Assembly: GCA_900548255.1 (NCBI GenBank) | Contig: URKH01000009.1 | Coordinates: forward strand, 1-37,261 | Direction of reading: 5' to 3' | Source: an uncultured Collinsella sp. | GTDB taxonomy: Bacteria; Actinomycetota; Coriobacteriia; Coriobacteriales; Coriobacteriaceae | DNA length: 37,261 nt | Shown: positions 7,706 to 16,582 of the stretch, piece by piece | Numbering within the stretch: the first letter of the stretch is position 1 | How the letters are laid out: each line of letters starts with the position of its first letter | Program-made: the position numbers and the translations under genes | The notes under the pieces: model-generated | The model's input: only the letters and a program-made list of their open reading frames with translations | What the model was told of the DNA's origin: nothing | The model's database searches: none

Positions 7706-9136
7706 ATGGCATCAAAGAACCTTTTGCCCGTCGTCGCACTCTGCGGCGCGCTCGCAACCGGAACGCCCGTCGCCGCTTGGGCGACTCCCGTCATGGCAGA
7801 CTCCTTACCAGCAGCCCTAAGCTCCGCACCAAATCCGTCGAGTGCCATTGCGTGTAAGCGTTTTTCGATCGCACAAGCCGCAATCTCAACCTCGGGATGC
7901 CTTCGTCGTAATACGGACGGCTCGATAGTCGTGGATATCAATCGTTCGAACAAGGCAAACGGCTCCCAGGCGGGGTGCGCCGTCTGCATGTGGCGCTCGG
8001 TTGTGCTCGATGCGGATGGCGATCCATGCAATTTAGAGCTGCGCATCGACATCGCTTCGGTCGATGACTCGGCGAACGGAGCGAAGGTCGCCTTCGACGG
8101 TACGTTTTTCGAGAAAGGAGGCGGTATATGTCTGGGCTGCGCCGCCGCGAATGCAGACGATGCGCAGCCCACCCTCTCATTCACGGCATCGTTGCGACTG
8201 ACCAAAGCCGGCACCGATGCCATCGCGGCGGGAGAAGCGTCCCTGCTGTTCTACGCCGTCAGCGCCAAAGACACAAACGCTCATTTCGAGAAGCCAGCCG
8301 GATCACTCAGTCTTACACGAGGGATAGAGGCAGGCCCTATTGAAATCGATGCCCACGCGCAAAGCAGGCAACGCATTCTTGCCGACCCGGCGCTTCTCGA
8401 AATGGAGTGGAACGGATCCGGAGCCATCGGAATTCTCCCCTCCGCGCTTGACGCCAAGACGCTCCCCTCAAACGACGAACCCATCAACGCAACCATACAA
8501 GAAGAGAGCGCGGATAAAGAAGCAGGTGCGGGCGACACGCCGTCGCCGACAAACAGCGCCCCAGCTTCTTTCGAAGCACCGAATGAGCCCGCTGCCGATC
8601 CAAACGATCCCGAGCTCGCGGACAGTCTGGGGCTTGCTGATCCTCAAGAGATCGATGAAGGTAACTGTTGCGTGCTTGCCGCACTCGACCACACAGAGGT
8701 CATCGACGCTGCGAACATCGAAGTTGCCGCCGCCAATCAGCCCGTCCGCAAGTCGGCTATCATCGCATTTCCCGAATCCATCGAAGTCGTCTTTTTGCCA
8801 TCGGGCGAGGTCGTGGCCCCAACACTGCTCACCTTGTTGGGCGCCAAGAATACTCGAAACGAAATTAAAAAGGTCACGGTTGTCGACCCTGCAACCACCG
8901 CCAAGCTGCGTCTATACGCCGTTGCTCCAGACGGAGGCAAGACCTTGGAATTCGATGGTGACACACTCCTAGCCTGGCGACGTCTGGACATTATGCAAGA
9001 CGTCTCGTATCAGATCGAACTCGAAGGGTTTGATCGTGCCCGCGATGCCAATATCATCGCCGCGGCTATTGAATCCCCGCAGCGGCTTATGACACTGCGC
9101 TTTGAATACTATCCCTATGTCCCGACAACCACCTGA
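7706..9136 (+). CDS. Large secreted protein of the surface operon, Cys-containing
   Basis: A 476-residue protein with an N-terminal signal peptide (hydrophobic LLPVVALCGALATG, cleavage near PVMADS). The N-terminal half has paired cysteines (for example AGCAVC and GICLGC) that could form disulfides outside the cell. An acidic Pro/Ala/Asp-rich linker lies at about residues 265-310 (ADKEAGAGDTPSPTNS region). The C-terminal domain is predicted beta-rich and ends YYPYVPTTT without a sorting signal. I do not recognise a family. It follows the LAQTG protein by 18 bases with an AAGGAG ribosome site, so it is probably displayed together with the two preceding secreted proteins. Confidence 0.78.
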   Translation: MASKNLLPVVALCGALATGTPVAAWATPVMADSLPAALSSAPNPSSAIACKRFSIAQAAISTSGCLRRNTDGSIVVDINRSNKANGSQAGCAVCMWRSVVLDADGDPCNLELRIDIASVDDSANGAKVAFDGTFFEKGGGICLGCAAANADDAQPTLSFTASLRLTKAGTDAIAAGEASLLFYAVSAKDTNAHFEKPAGSLSLTRGIEAGPIEIDAHAQSRQRILADPALLEMEWNGSGAIGILPSALDAKTLPSNDEPINATIQEESADKEAGAGDTPSPTNSAPASFEAPNEPAADPNDPELADSLGLADPQEIDEGNCCVLAALDHTEVIDAANIEVAAANQPVRKSAIIAFPESIEVVFLPSGEVVAPTLLTLLGAKNTRNEIKKVTVVDPATTAKLRLYAVAPDGGKTLEFDGDTLLAWRRLDIMQDVSYQIELEGFDRARDANIIAAAIESPQRLMTLRFEYYPYVPTTT

Positions 9137-9254
9137 GGCTTAAATGCTGCACATCATTCCTAACACCACTTATATAACGTATTAGATGAGTCGCGATGTG
9201 CCTCGCATTTCGTTCTGCTACGATTGCCACGTTGGCATCAATACAGGAGGGCTC

Positions 9255-9971
9255 ATGCCGGGCTTGGGAACAATCATCAACGTTGTGCTTTTAGTTGCGG
9301 GCGGTCTTTTGGGATTAGCGGGCGGCCGCTTCATCACACCGCGCATCCAAGACACACTCATGAAAGCATCGGGGCTGTGCGTCCTGTTTATCGGCCTTGG
9401 CGGCACCATGCAAAAGATGCTCCTTATCGATGGGAAGGCGCTAGCGACCACCGGCACCACCATGCTCATCGTCTCATTTGCGCTCGGTTCGCTCATCGGC
9501 GAGGCCGTCAACTTGGAAGCCGCCATCGAGAACCTTGGCGAATGGCTCAAGCGCAAGACCGGCAGTGAGGGCGATAACGAGTTCACCAACGCTTTTGTCT
9601 CGACTTCACTCACCGTGTGTATCGGCGCCATGGCAATTGTGGGATCGATCCAGGACGGCCTGCTCGGCGACTGGTCAACGCTTGCCCTCAAGGGCGCACT
9701 GGACTGCATCATCGTCTGCACCATGACGGCGTCGCTCGGACGCGGCTGCATCTTCTCGGCCCTGCCCGTAGCCGTGTTCCAGGGGACGATCACGTTGTTT
9801 GCCGGCGCGCTCTCCCCCATCATGACCACAGCAGCCCTCAACAGCCTTTCGCTCGTAGGCTCCATGCTCATCTTCTGCGTCGGCGTCAACCTCATCCGTC
9901 CTCAGACCTTCCGCACGGCCAATATGCTCCCCTCCGTCGTCATCGCCGTCATCTACGCCCTCCTGTTCTAA
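9255..9971 (+). CDS. DUF554 family membrane protein (YdfK/YqgA-like)
   Basis: A 238-residue multi-pass membrane protein of the DUF554 family, function unknown. Family features include the start PGLGTIINVVLLVAGGLLG, the motif GLGGTMQ, GSLIGE after the third helix, and FVSTSLTVCIGAMAIVGSIQDGL. The start at 9255 is chosen because CAGGAGGGCTC lies directly upstream and because family members begin with this glycine-rich helix; the frame is open further back to 9186. It stands alone between the surface operon and the TerB cluster. Confidence 0.9.
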   Translation: MPGLGTIINVVLLVAGGLLGLAGGRFITPRIQDTLMKASGLCVLFIGLGGTMQKMLLIDGKALATTGTTMLIVSFALGSLIGEAVNLEAAIENLGEWLKRKTGSEGDNEFTNAFVSTSLTVCIGAMAIVGSIQDGLLGDWSTLALKGALDCIIVCTMTASLGRGCIFSALPVAVFQGTITLFAGALSPIMTTAALNSLSLVGSMLIFCVGVNLIRPQTFRTANMLPSVVIAVIYALLF

Positions 9972-10011
9972 ATCTATCAACGCAGCGGTATCTCGAACAC
10001 CTGTTTGATGC

Positions 10012-10022
10012 TGTGCTATGAT
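10012..10022 (+). promoter_or_regulatory. Candidate extended -10 promoter of the TerB cluster
   Basis: TATGAT at 10017-10022 (one mismatch to TATAAT) is preceded by TG at 10014-10015, an extended -10 arrangement. The -35 is weak. It lies 37 bases before the GTG of the TerB_N gene, which itself has a strong GAGAGGAGGAG ribosome site. Confidence 0.4.
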
Positions 10023-10058
10023 ATGAGGTCACCGTAGCTGCGTTCGAGAGGAGGAGCG

Positions 10059-11819
10059 GTGGCCGACCAGGACATCAAGATGCTCATCGAGCGCATTATG
10101 GCCGAGGCCCGGACCCATCAGTCTGCCCGCTTCTCACATGAAGTCTACGCAGACGAGCCGATTCTCAAAACCGGCCGACAGATGCAGAATTTCCTCCCCG
10201 ACCAGTACCGTAAAATGCGCGAGATATCGCGCTGGCAGGATGACCCCAAGGGCGGTGCGGGCCGCTGGCTTTCGGAAGCCGAGCTTTTTTACCGCCAGGG
10301 CCTGCTGATGGCCGACTTTGAGGACGACTGTCCCTACAACGGCACCTTTAAGTCGTACTTTCCCACCTACAACGCCATGAGCGACCGGCAGCTGCGCGGC
10401 TACTTTACCTGGCGTGCCCAAGTGCGCCGCGGAACCGTCGAGGAAACGTCTACGTCCTTTGCCTTTCTGTATCTCTATGAGCTGATTTGCGGCATTGGCG
10501 TAGATGACCCGCTCGACGGTTTTAACAAGATCAAGGCCTTTTGGGATGTCTATCGCGCCTTCGAGCCCGGCATTGATCGGTTTGCACGCGTGTGGTTGCA
10601 GGATTACGCCGTATTCCATGGGCTCGACCCCAAGCTGCTCCGCGACTCTAAAACCGTCATGTTCGATAACGCCCTTATCGAGCTGCGGCGCGCGGCACGA
10701 GACCTTGTACCGGCACCGGCACTGTCCGACCAGACCCCCAAACGTCGCAAAACCTCCGAGCCCACGCTCCCCCTTCCGCCCGATGAGGTGCGCGAGGAGC
10801 GACTCATGGCCGCCATCAACGCCCTCTCCACGTACAACCTAAGTAACTCGCGGCTCGACCGCAGCCACCACCGCGATCTGCGCCACGTGGCATGCGCCGT
10901 GTATGTCCGCATGGCGCGCTACTATGACACGCACCGAAAGACCGGCATCGTAGCGAGCTTGTTTGGGGAGGAGACGGCCATGCCCTACACCATGTTTGCC
11001 TCGGCCGTATTCTTTGCGCCCGAGCGCCACGAGGACTGCGAATACCGCCTGGATCCCATCCACATCTACCGTTGCCAAAACGGCTTTTGGGAATGTATGC
11101 GTATCCATGGTAGTAGGCAAAAGAGCAGCAAGCTCGGTGAAATGATGCGCGCCTGCGACCAACGCCTGCGCCTGGCGCTGGGCCCCGCCCATCCCCTTAA
11201 GGAAGAAAAGGTCCCCAAATATCTGGCCAAGATTATCGATGACGAGATCATGGCATGGCTTTCGTGGGACGCCGCACACCAGCCCGTCAAGATCGATATC
11301 GATCTGAGTCAGCTGGGGCACATTCGGAGCGCCGCTGCGCAAACGCGCGAAGCACTTTTAATCGACGAAGAGCGCGAGGACGGCGCACCTGTGGAAGCCG
11401 AGGCAGCGGACTCAGGGCAACCGGAAGCCGAGCCCGTAGCCGACGCGATTGTCGAGGCGGTCGCGGCACCCATTCGGCAGGACGAGACCGACGAGCCAAC
11501 CATATCCACCGAACAGTTTGGTGTCGTGGCACCGCTTCTCGCGCCGACGCCCGCGTTCGCAGCTGTTGCGCCCGCTGACGCCACGAACGAACTCACGCCT
11601 GCCGCAGACGCCTATCTCCGCGCGCTGCTCGAGCACAACGCAGTACAGGCGGAATCGGCGGTAGTGCAATCGGGGCAGAGCGAGGACATGCTCGTCGACA
11701 GCATCAACGAGGCGCTCTTTGACCTGGTGGGCGACACCGTAATTGAATTTAGCGCGGCAGGGCCGCAGATTATCGAGGACTACGAAGCAGACGTGAGAGG
11801 ATACCTAGACCATGAGTGA
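10059..11819 (+). CDS. TerB_N / TerB_C domain protein
   Basis: A 586-residue protein. The N-terminal 200 residues match the TerB_N domain pattern: WRAQVRRGTVEETSTSFAF, LYELICGIG and the preceding QMQNFLPDQYRKM. The middle carries a second helical region around residues 250-400, then a low-complexity Glu/Ala/Asp linker of about 90 residues. The C-terminus (from about 525, with VDSINEALFDLVGDTVIEF and EDYEADVRGYL) resembles TerB_C. TerB-type proteins were linked to tellurite and phage resistance, and published genome analysis connects TerB_N/TerB_C with helicases and ATPases in predicted DNA-processing stress systems. GTG start at 10059. It overlaps the next gene by eight bases (ATGAGTGA), so the products are likely made in fixed ratio. 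Confidence 0.85.
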   Translation: MADQDIKMLIERIMAEARTHQSARFSHEVYADEPILKTGRQMQNFLPDQYRKMREISRWQDDPKGGAGRWLSEAELFYRQGLLMADFEDDCPYNGTFKSYFPTYNAMSDRQLRGYFTWRAQVRRGTVEETSTSFAFLYLYELICGIGVDDPLDGFNKIKAFWDVYRAFEPGIDRFARVWLQDYAVFHGLDPKLLRDSKTVMFDNALIELRRAARDLVPAPALSDQTPKRRKTSEPTLPLPPDEVREERLMAAINALSTYNLSNSRLDRSHHRDLRHVACAVYVRMARYYDTHRKTGIVASLFGEETAMPYTMFASAVFFAPERHEDCEYRLDPIHIYRCQNGFWECMRIHGSRQKSSKLGEMMRACDQRLRLALGPAHPLKEEKVPKYLAKIIDDEIMAWLSWDAAHQPVKIDIDLSQLGHIRSAAAQTREALLIDEEREDGAPVEAEAADSGQPEAEPVADAIVEAVAAPIRQDETDEPTISTEQFGVVAPLLAPTPAFAAVAPADATNELTPAADAYLRALLEHNAVQAESAVVQSGQSEDMLVDSINEALFDLVGDTVIEFSAAGPQIIEDYEADVRGYLDHE

Positions 11820-13116
11820 TACCGCATCCGCAGCGCCCCGTGTACCCAAACGCGTCGCCGCCGTTATCCTTAACTCGCTCAAGGGCGGCGTGGTCCCGCG
11901 CATCGGCCTTCCCTATATCACCGTGGGTCGCGAGGTCGAGATTCGCGCCCTGCTCACCGATTTGAGTCTCATCGCCGATGGCGGCGCGAGCTTCCGCTTC
12001 TTAGTCGGTCGTTACGGCGCCGGCAAGAGCTTTTTGCTCCAGACCATCCGCACGCACGCCATGGGCGAGGGATTCGTCGTCGCTGATGCCGACCTGTCGC
12101 CCGAGCGCCGCCTGCAGGGCGGTCAGGGACAGGGCCTTGCCACCTACCGCGAGCTCATCCGCAATATATCGACCAAGACGCGCCCCGAGGGTGGTGCGCT
12201 CAACCTTATTTTGGATCGCTGGGTCGCCTCGTGTGCCGACGTCGACGAGTCGGTCGTCAATGCCCAACTGGCCCCGCTCGAGGAGATGGTCCACGGCTTC
12301 GACTTCACCCGCATGCTCCGCCGCTATCGCATGGCCGTATCCGAGGGCGATGAAGAGGCTATGAGCCGCGTGACCAAATGGATTCGCGGCGAGTACCGCA
12401 CCAAGAGCGAGGCACGCGCTGAGCTGGGCTCCTCGACCATCATCAGCGATGACGACTGGTACGACTACGTTAAGCTCATTGCACGCTTTTTGGTCTGCAG
12501 CGGATACAAGGGCATGCTGGTGCTCATCGACGAACTCGTGAATCTGTACAAGATTCCCAACGCGATCACGCGCCAATACAACTACGAGAAGATCCTGACT
12601 ATGTACAACGACACGCTCCAGGGCAAGGCGCAGTACCTGGGCATGATCATGGGCGGCACGCCAACCTCCATCGAAGACCGCCGCCGCGGCGTGTTCTCCT
12701 ACGAAGCTCTGCGCAGCCGACTCGCTCAGGGTCGCTTTGCGCGAGATGATCTCAAAGACATGCTCGCGCCCATCATCCGCCTGCAGCCGCTCACCTACGA
12801 GGAGCTGCTGGTGCTCATCGAAAGGCTCATGCAGATCCATGCCGGCTACTTTGGCTGGACGCCCACGCTTACCGAGAACGACTTGGTGAACTTTCTCAAG
12901 ATTGAGTTTGGCCGCGTGGGAGCCGATACGCACCTGACGCCCCGTGAGGTCATTCGTGACTTTATCGAGCTGCTCGATATCCTGTGTCAGAACCCCGATG
13001 CAAATGTGGCCGAGTTGCTGCAAAGCGTCGGCGGCGACGCGCTGGCGCCGGCAGCCGCAACAGGCGACGCCGGCACCGCAGGCGGCGACCGCAACTTCGC
13101 CGAATTCACCATCTAA
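11812..13116 (+). CDS. BrxD-like ATP-binding protein (DUF2791 / BREX ATP-binding domain)
   Basis: A 434-residue P-loop ATPase with Walker A FLVGRYGAGKSFLLQ (residues about 63-77) and Walker B GMLVLIDELVNLYK (about 239-252). The N-terminal segment PRIGLPYITVGREVEI and the whole length agree with the DUF2791 family, to which BrxD of type 2 BREX (Pgl-like) phage defence belongs. In those systems BrxD is paired with an Lhr-type helicase, as here. No PglX methylase, PglZ phosphatase or PglW kinase is present in the window, so this is not a full BREX locus. The stop codon TAA (13114-13116) directly abuts the 54-bp repeat that begins at 13116. Confidence 0.87.
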   Translation: MSDTASAAPRVPKRVAAVILNSLKGGVVPRIGLPYITVGREVEIRALLTDLSLIADGGASFRFLVGRYGAGKSFLLQTIRTHAMGEGFVVADADLSPERRLQGGQGQGLATYRELIRNISTKTRPEGGALNLILDRWVASCADVDESVVNAQLAPLEEMVHGFDFTRMLRRYRMAVSEGDEEAMSRVTKWIRGEYRTKSEARAELGSSTIISDDDWYDYVKLIARFLVCSGYKGMLVLIDELVNLYKIPNAITRQYNYEKILTMYNDTLQGKAQYLGMIMGGTPTSIEDRRRGVFSYEALRSRLAQGRFARDDLKDMLAPIIRLQPLTYEELLVLIERLMQIHAGYFGWTPTLTENDLVNFLKIEFGRVGADTHLTPREVIRDFIELLDILCQNPDANVAELLQSVGGDALAPAAATGDAGTAGGDRNFAEFTI

Positions 13117-13169
13117 CCTGCCAAAAAGGGACAGGTTTATTTTGGCAGGTTTTATCTGGGCAAACGTCG
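13116..13169 (+). repeat. 54-bp dispersed repeat, copy 1 (plus orientation)
   Basis: This stretch matches the reverse complement of 37200-37253 over 54 bases without gaps and with only about five differences. It carries ACCTGCCAAAAAGGGACAGG followed by a second arm TTTTGGCAGG and the conserved end TATCTGGGCAAACG. The AACCTG/CAGGTT arms can pair, giving alternative hairpins. It fills most of the gap between the BrxD-like and helicase genes. GGGACAGG-type palindromes recall REP elements moved by RAYT (TnpA_REP) enzymes, but no such enzyme is in the window. Confidence 0.85.
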
Positions 13170-13232
13170 AGGCAGTAATGCAGCAAGCCACTGCCCACCG
13201 CATTGAGAGATTCGTTTTTGAAAGGAGGCCCC

Positions 13233-15677
13233 GTGAACGCCTTTGACCGCTACGCCCCGTTTATCCAAGACTTCATCTACTCCCACGATTGGGAGAGTCT
13301 ACGCTCCATCCAGGTTGCAGCAGCTGATGCCATCTTTAACACTCAGGACAATGTGCTCCTGACGGCATCCACGGCTTCCGGCAAAACCGAGGCAGCCTTC
13401 TTTCCCATCCTGACCGAGTTTTGGGAGAACCCGCCCGCGAGCGTTGGCGCCCTCTACATCGGCCCCCTCAAGGCACTCATCAATGATCAGTTCGTCCGCC
13501 TCAACGACCTGTGCGAAGAGGCCGATATCCCCGTCTGGCACTGGCATGGCGATGTTTCGCAGTCGCACAAGGCTAAGCTCATCAAAAAACCGAGCGGTAT
13601 CTTGCAGATTACGCCTGAGTCGCTCGAGGCGCTCCTGATCCATAAGCACATGGCAATCCCTCGTATGTTCTGCGACCTGCGCTATGTGGTTATCGACGAG
13701 GTTCATTCGCTCATGCGCGGCGACCGCGGCGGTCAGACGCTCTGCCTTATCGAGCGCCTCTCGCGCATGGCGGGCGTGCAGCCCCGCCGCATCGGCCTTT
13801 CTGCCACCATCGGCGACCCCGAGCGCACGGGCGCCTTTCTCTCACAGGGAACAGGACGCGATTGCATCATCCCCCGCTTTGAGGAACCGCGCCGCGTGTG
13901 GCGCATCTCCATGGAGCACTTCTACAACTCGGGTCCCCAGGCACAGCAGTGGGGATTCGAGAGCACGGGTCCACAAGAAGCCGAGATGCTTGCTTGCGAG
14001 CGTATTGAGCCGGCGGCGCCCGCGGCGCTGCCGGCTGGCGCCCAAGACGTGCGCCACAGCGGACAGCTTACACAGGAGGAACGCCGTCAACGTCGTGAGC
14101 GGGCACGGGGCAAGGCCGCTCCCAAAGACCGTCGCACTTCCTCGGCCCCCGAGGGCGAAGTCGACATCCCACGAGCGACCGAGCAGGCGCTTCTCAACCC
14201 CACCGACACGGCGCCCGACAACGCCGACCCCGGTATGGGCTATATCTTTGAGCATACGCGCGGCCGCAAGTGCCTGGTCTTTGCCAACTCGCGTGAGGAG
14301 GCAGAGGCCGTGTGTTCCATGCTGCGCAGCTACTGCGAAAGTCGACACGAGCCCGACCGCTTTCTAATCCATCACGGCAACCTTTCGGCATCGCTGCGCG
14401 AGACGGCCGAGGAGCTCATGCGCGACGAGGAGCAGGCGCAGACAACCGTCACCACCTCTACGCTGGAGCTCGGTATCGATATCGGCCGCCTGGAGCGCGC
14501 GTTCCAGATCGATGCGCCGTTTACCGTCAGCTCCTTTTTGCAGCGAATGGGCCGCACGGGACGCCGCGACCTTCCGCCCGAGATGTGGTTTGTCATGCGC
14601 GAGGAAGAGCCCGAACCGCGCACGATGATGCCCGAAACCATTCCATGGAAGCTCCTGCAGGGTATCGCGCTCGTACAACTCTATCGCGAGGAAAAGTGGG
14701 TCGAGCCGCCCGAGCTCGATCGACTCCCCTACAGCCTGCTCTATCACCAGACTATGTCGACCCTCGCCAGCACCGGCGAGCTCACGCCGGCCGAACTTGC
14801 CCAGCGCGTGCTCACGCTCAGCTATTTCCATCGCATCTCGGCCGATGACTATCGCGTATTGCTTCGTCACCTCATTAAGATCGACCATATCCAGGTCACC
14901 GAGGGCGGCGGACTCATCGTGGGTCTCGCGGGAGAGCGCATCATTAACAACTTTAAGTTCTACGCCGTATTCCAGGAAAACGAGGAGTTCACCGTTCGTA
15001 GCGAGTCGGCCGAATTGGGCACGATCGTCAACCCGCCACCGCCCGGTGAGCGCATCGCCATCGCCGGACACTGCTGGATTGTCGAGGAAGTGGACTGGAA
15101 GCGCCATACCGTCTTTGCCACGCAGGTCAAGGGCCGTGTGCCGGCCTACTTTGGCGACTGCCCCGGTGATATCAACACACATGTACTCGAGCGCATGCGC
15201 AAGGCGCTCAACGAGCACGCGGCATATCCGTACCTTATGGGTAACGCGCGGGCCCGCTTGGCGCAGGCTCGCCATACGGCCGAGATTTCGGGCGCAGGGA
15301 CCAAGCCACTCATCAACCTGGGCGGCGATACCTGGGTGCTCTTCCCCTGGTTGGGCAGCTACGCCTTTCTGGCGCTCGAACGTATGCTCAAGATTAAATG
15401 TGCCGCGGAGCTGGGCCTTCGCGGACTCGACCCATCGCGCCCGTACTTTATGCAGTTTAAGATGAAGGCTGACGAGGAGACGTTCTTTGAGGTGCTCGCC
15501 GCCGAGGCCGAGAAGGACTTCAATCCCATCGAGCTCGTCTATCCCGGCGAGGTGCCTTATTTTGATCGCTACGACGAGTACGTTCCCGAGGAGCTCGTGC
15601 GCAAAGGCTTTGCCGAAGGCGTGCTCGACATCGAAGGCATGAAGCAGCGCGTTCTCGGCTGGCGCGACCACGCCTAA
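13233..15677 (+). CDS. Lhr/BrxHI-like superfamily 2 DEAD/DEAH-box helicase
   Basis: An 814-residue SF2 helicase. Motif I is TASTASGKTEAAFFP, motif II VVIDEVHSL (DEVH), motif III LSATIGDP, then TSTLELGIDIG and motif VI QRMGRTGRRD. The order and spacing fit the Lhr-like group, which unwinds DNA or RNA/DNA. Between the two RecA lobes (about residues 240-330) is an inserted Pro/Ala/Arg-rich, probably disordered basic segment (RRQRRERARGKAAPKDRR). The C-terminal 300 residues hold the winged-helix and Lhr-type core regions. I choose the GTG at 13233 because AAAGGAGG lies just before it; the frame is also open from a TTG at 13203. It is third in the TerB_N/BrxD-like cluster, separated by a repeat. 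Confidence 0.9.
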   Translation: MNAFDRYAPFIQDFIYSHDWESLRSIQVAAADAIFNTQDNVLLTASTASGKTEAAFFPILTEFWENPPASVGALYIGPLKALINDQFVRLNDLCEEADIPVWHWHGDVSQSHKAKLIKKPSGILQITPESLEALLIHKHMAIPRMFCDLRYVVIDEVHSLMRGDRGGQTLCLIERLSRMAGVQPRRIGLSATIGDPERTGAFLSQGTGRDCIIPRFEEPRRVWRISMEHFYNSGPQAQQWGFESTGPQEAEMLACERIEPAAPAALPAGAQDVRHSGQLTQEERRQRRERARGKAAPKDRRTSSAPEGEVDIPRATEQALLNPTDTAPDNADPGMGYIFEHTRGRKCLVFANSREEAEAVCSMLRSYCESRHEPDRFLIHHGNLSASLRETAEELMRDEEQAQTTVTTSTLELGIDIGRLERAFQIDAPFTVSSFLQRMGRTGRRDLPPEMWFVMREEEPEPRTMMPETIPWKLLQGIALVQLYREEKWVEPPELDRLPYSLLYHQTMSTLASTGELTPAELAQRVLTLSYFHRISADDYRVLLRHLIKIDHIQVTEGGGLIVGLAGERIINNFKFYAVFQENEEFTVRSESAELGTIVNPPPPGERIAIAGHCWIVEEVDWKRHTVFATQVKGRVPAYFGDCPGDINTHVLERMRKALNEHAAYPYLMGNARARLAQARHTAEISGAGTKPLINLGGDTWVLFPWLGSYAFLALERMLKIKCAAELGLRGLDPSRPYFMQFKMKADEETFFEVLAAEAEKDFNPIELVYPGEVPYFDRYDEYVPEELVRKGFAEGVLDIEGMKQRVLGWRDHA

Positions 15678-15712
15678 GACCAGTCTTTTTGGGACGGGGA
15701 GACCTATTTGTC
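15678..15712. repeat. Short palindromic intergenic element with GGGACGGG core
   Basis: Between the convergent helicase and spermidine-synthase-like genes lies GACCAGTCTTTTTGGGACGG, followed by GGAGACC. GACC/GGTC-type arms surround a GGGACGGG core, as in the GGGACAGG elements elsewhere in the window. Some of it is coding for the last codon and stop of the minus-strand gene (stop at 15704). It may act as a terminator, but no clear U-tract is seen. Confidence 0.35.
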
Positions 15713-16582
15713 GTGAAGAACGGTGCCGATGAAGTCGGTGTCGAAGGGCACGGCTTCGGCAAAGGCGTAGTTGCCGTCGCTGGCGATGAGCAGGTAGTTC
15801 TCCTCGCCGCCGAACTCCGCATCGCCGCACGGGACCACCCAGGCATGGGCGAATACCTCGAGTGCCGTGGCAGCGCAGTCGCGCAGGAACGTCACGTCGC
15901 TCCCCTCGTTTGCGCTCACGATATTGGCGACGTAGACGCCCCCAACATTTAGGCTGCCCCGCACTAAACGCAACGCTTCAACGGTCGCCAGCTCGCGCAC
16001 GGGCTCGGCACCGCCAAAGCAATCGCTCACGACCACGTCGTAGCGACGATGGCCCACGCTCGTCACACCCAGATACGAGCGAGCCTCAGCGGTTATCACC
16101 CGCAGGCGATCGCCCGCCGCGCGCTCCAGCTCGTCTAGGTAGAACCAGCGGCGCGCCAGGCGCGTAATCTCTCCGTCATACTCGATGACGTCCATGCGCA
16201 AGCCCTCGTGCGACATCAGGGCGAATTTAGGATAGGCAAACCCGCCGCCGCCCAGCATAAGCATACGGTCGATGCCGTGACCATAAGCGTCGCGCATCGC
16301 ATCCTCGGACTCAAACACGTCGTCAAACGCACGATAGTACGCAAAGACGGGCTCGGCCCAACGCTCACCGACATAGCTCGCGCTTTGGTAGACGCCGCCT
16401 TGCACCAACACGCGAATCTCATCGCCGCACTCATCGTGCACGCGCTTCACACGCGCCAACCCATTGCGGGTTCGCGCAACTTGCAGACAGGCAGCACGAA
16501 CAGCGACAGCGGCCGCACCAAGCGCCGCGGCCCCCAGAGCAACGCCGGCAACGACGCCGGCAGAAACACTTGGCTTGTTCAT
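15704..16582 (-). CDS. Membrane-anchored spermidine-synthase-like methyltransferase-fold protein
   Basis: A 292-residue protein. Residues about 5-30 form a hydrophobic Ala/Val-rich helix that probably anchors it. The rest is a spermidine-synthase-like Rossmann domain: glycine loop RMLMLGGGGFAYPK, acidic strand end MDVIEYDGEIT (ligand for the adenosyl ribose) and YDVVVSDCFGGAEP. True polyamine synthases need further aminopropyl-acceptor residues that I cannot confirm, and many such domains in actinobacteria are annotated only as 'spermidine synthase-like' or fused proteins. The gene begins one base after the stop of the Elp3 gene, so both are read from one transcript. Confidence 0.78.
   Translation of the reverse strand: MNKPSVSAGVVAGVALGAAALGAAAVAVRAACLQVARTRNGLARVKRVHDECGDEIRVLVQGGVYQSASYVGERWAEPVFAYYRAFDDVFESEDAMRDAYGHGIDRMLMLGGGGFAYPKFALMSHEGLRMDVIEYDGEITRLARRWFYLDELERAAGDRLRVITAEARSYLGVTSVGHRRYDVVVSDCFGGAEPVRELATVEALRLVRGSLNVGGVYVANIVSANEGSDVTFLRDCAATALEVFAHAWVVPCGDAEFGGEENYLLIASDGNYAFAEAVPFDTDFIGTVLHDK

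Noticed and set aside
5930..9136. WxL or pilus locus
   Set aside because: No WxL domain, no pilin motif and no sortase gene in the window; only the LAQTG protein supports wall anchoring.
10059..15677. A complete BREX system
   Set aside because: No methylase (PglX), alkaline-phosphatase-like PglZ, BrxC/PglY or kinase in the window; only the BrxD-like ATPase and Lhr-like helicase are shared.
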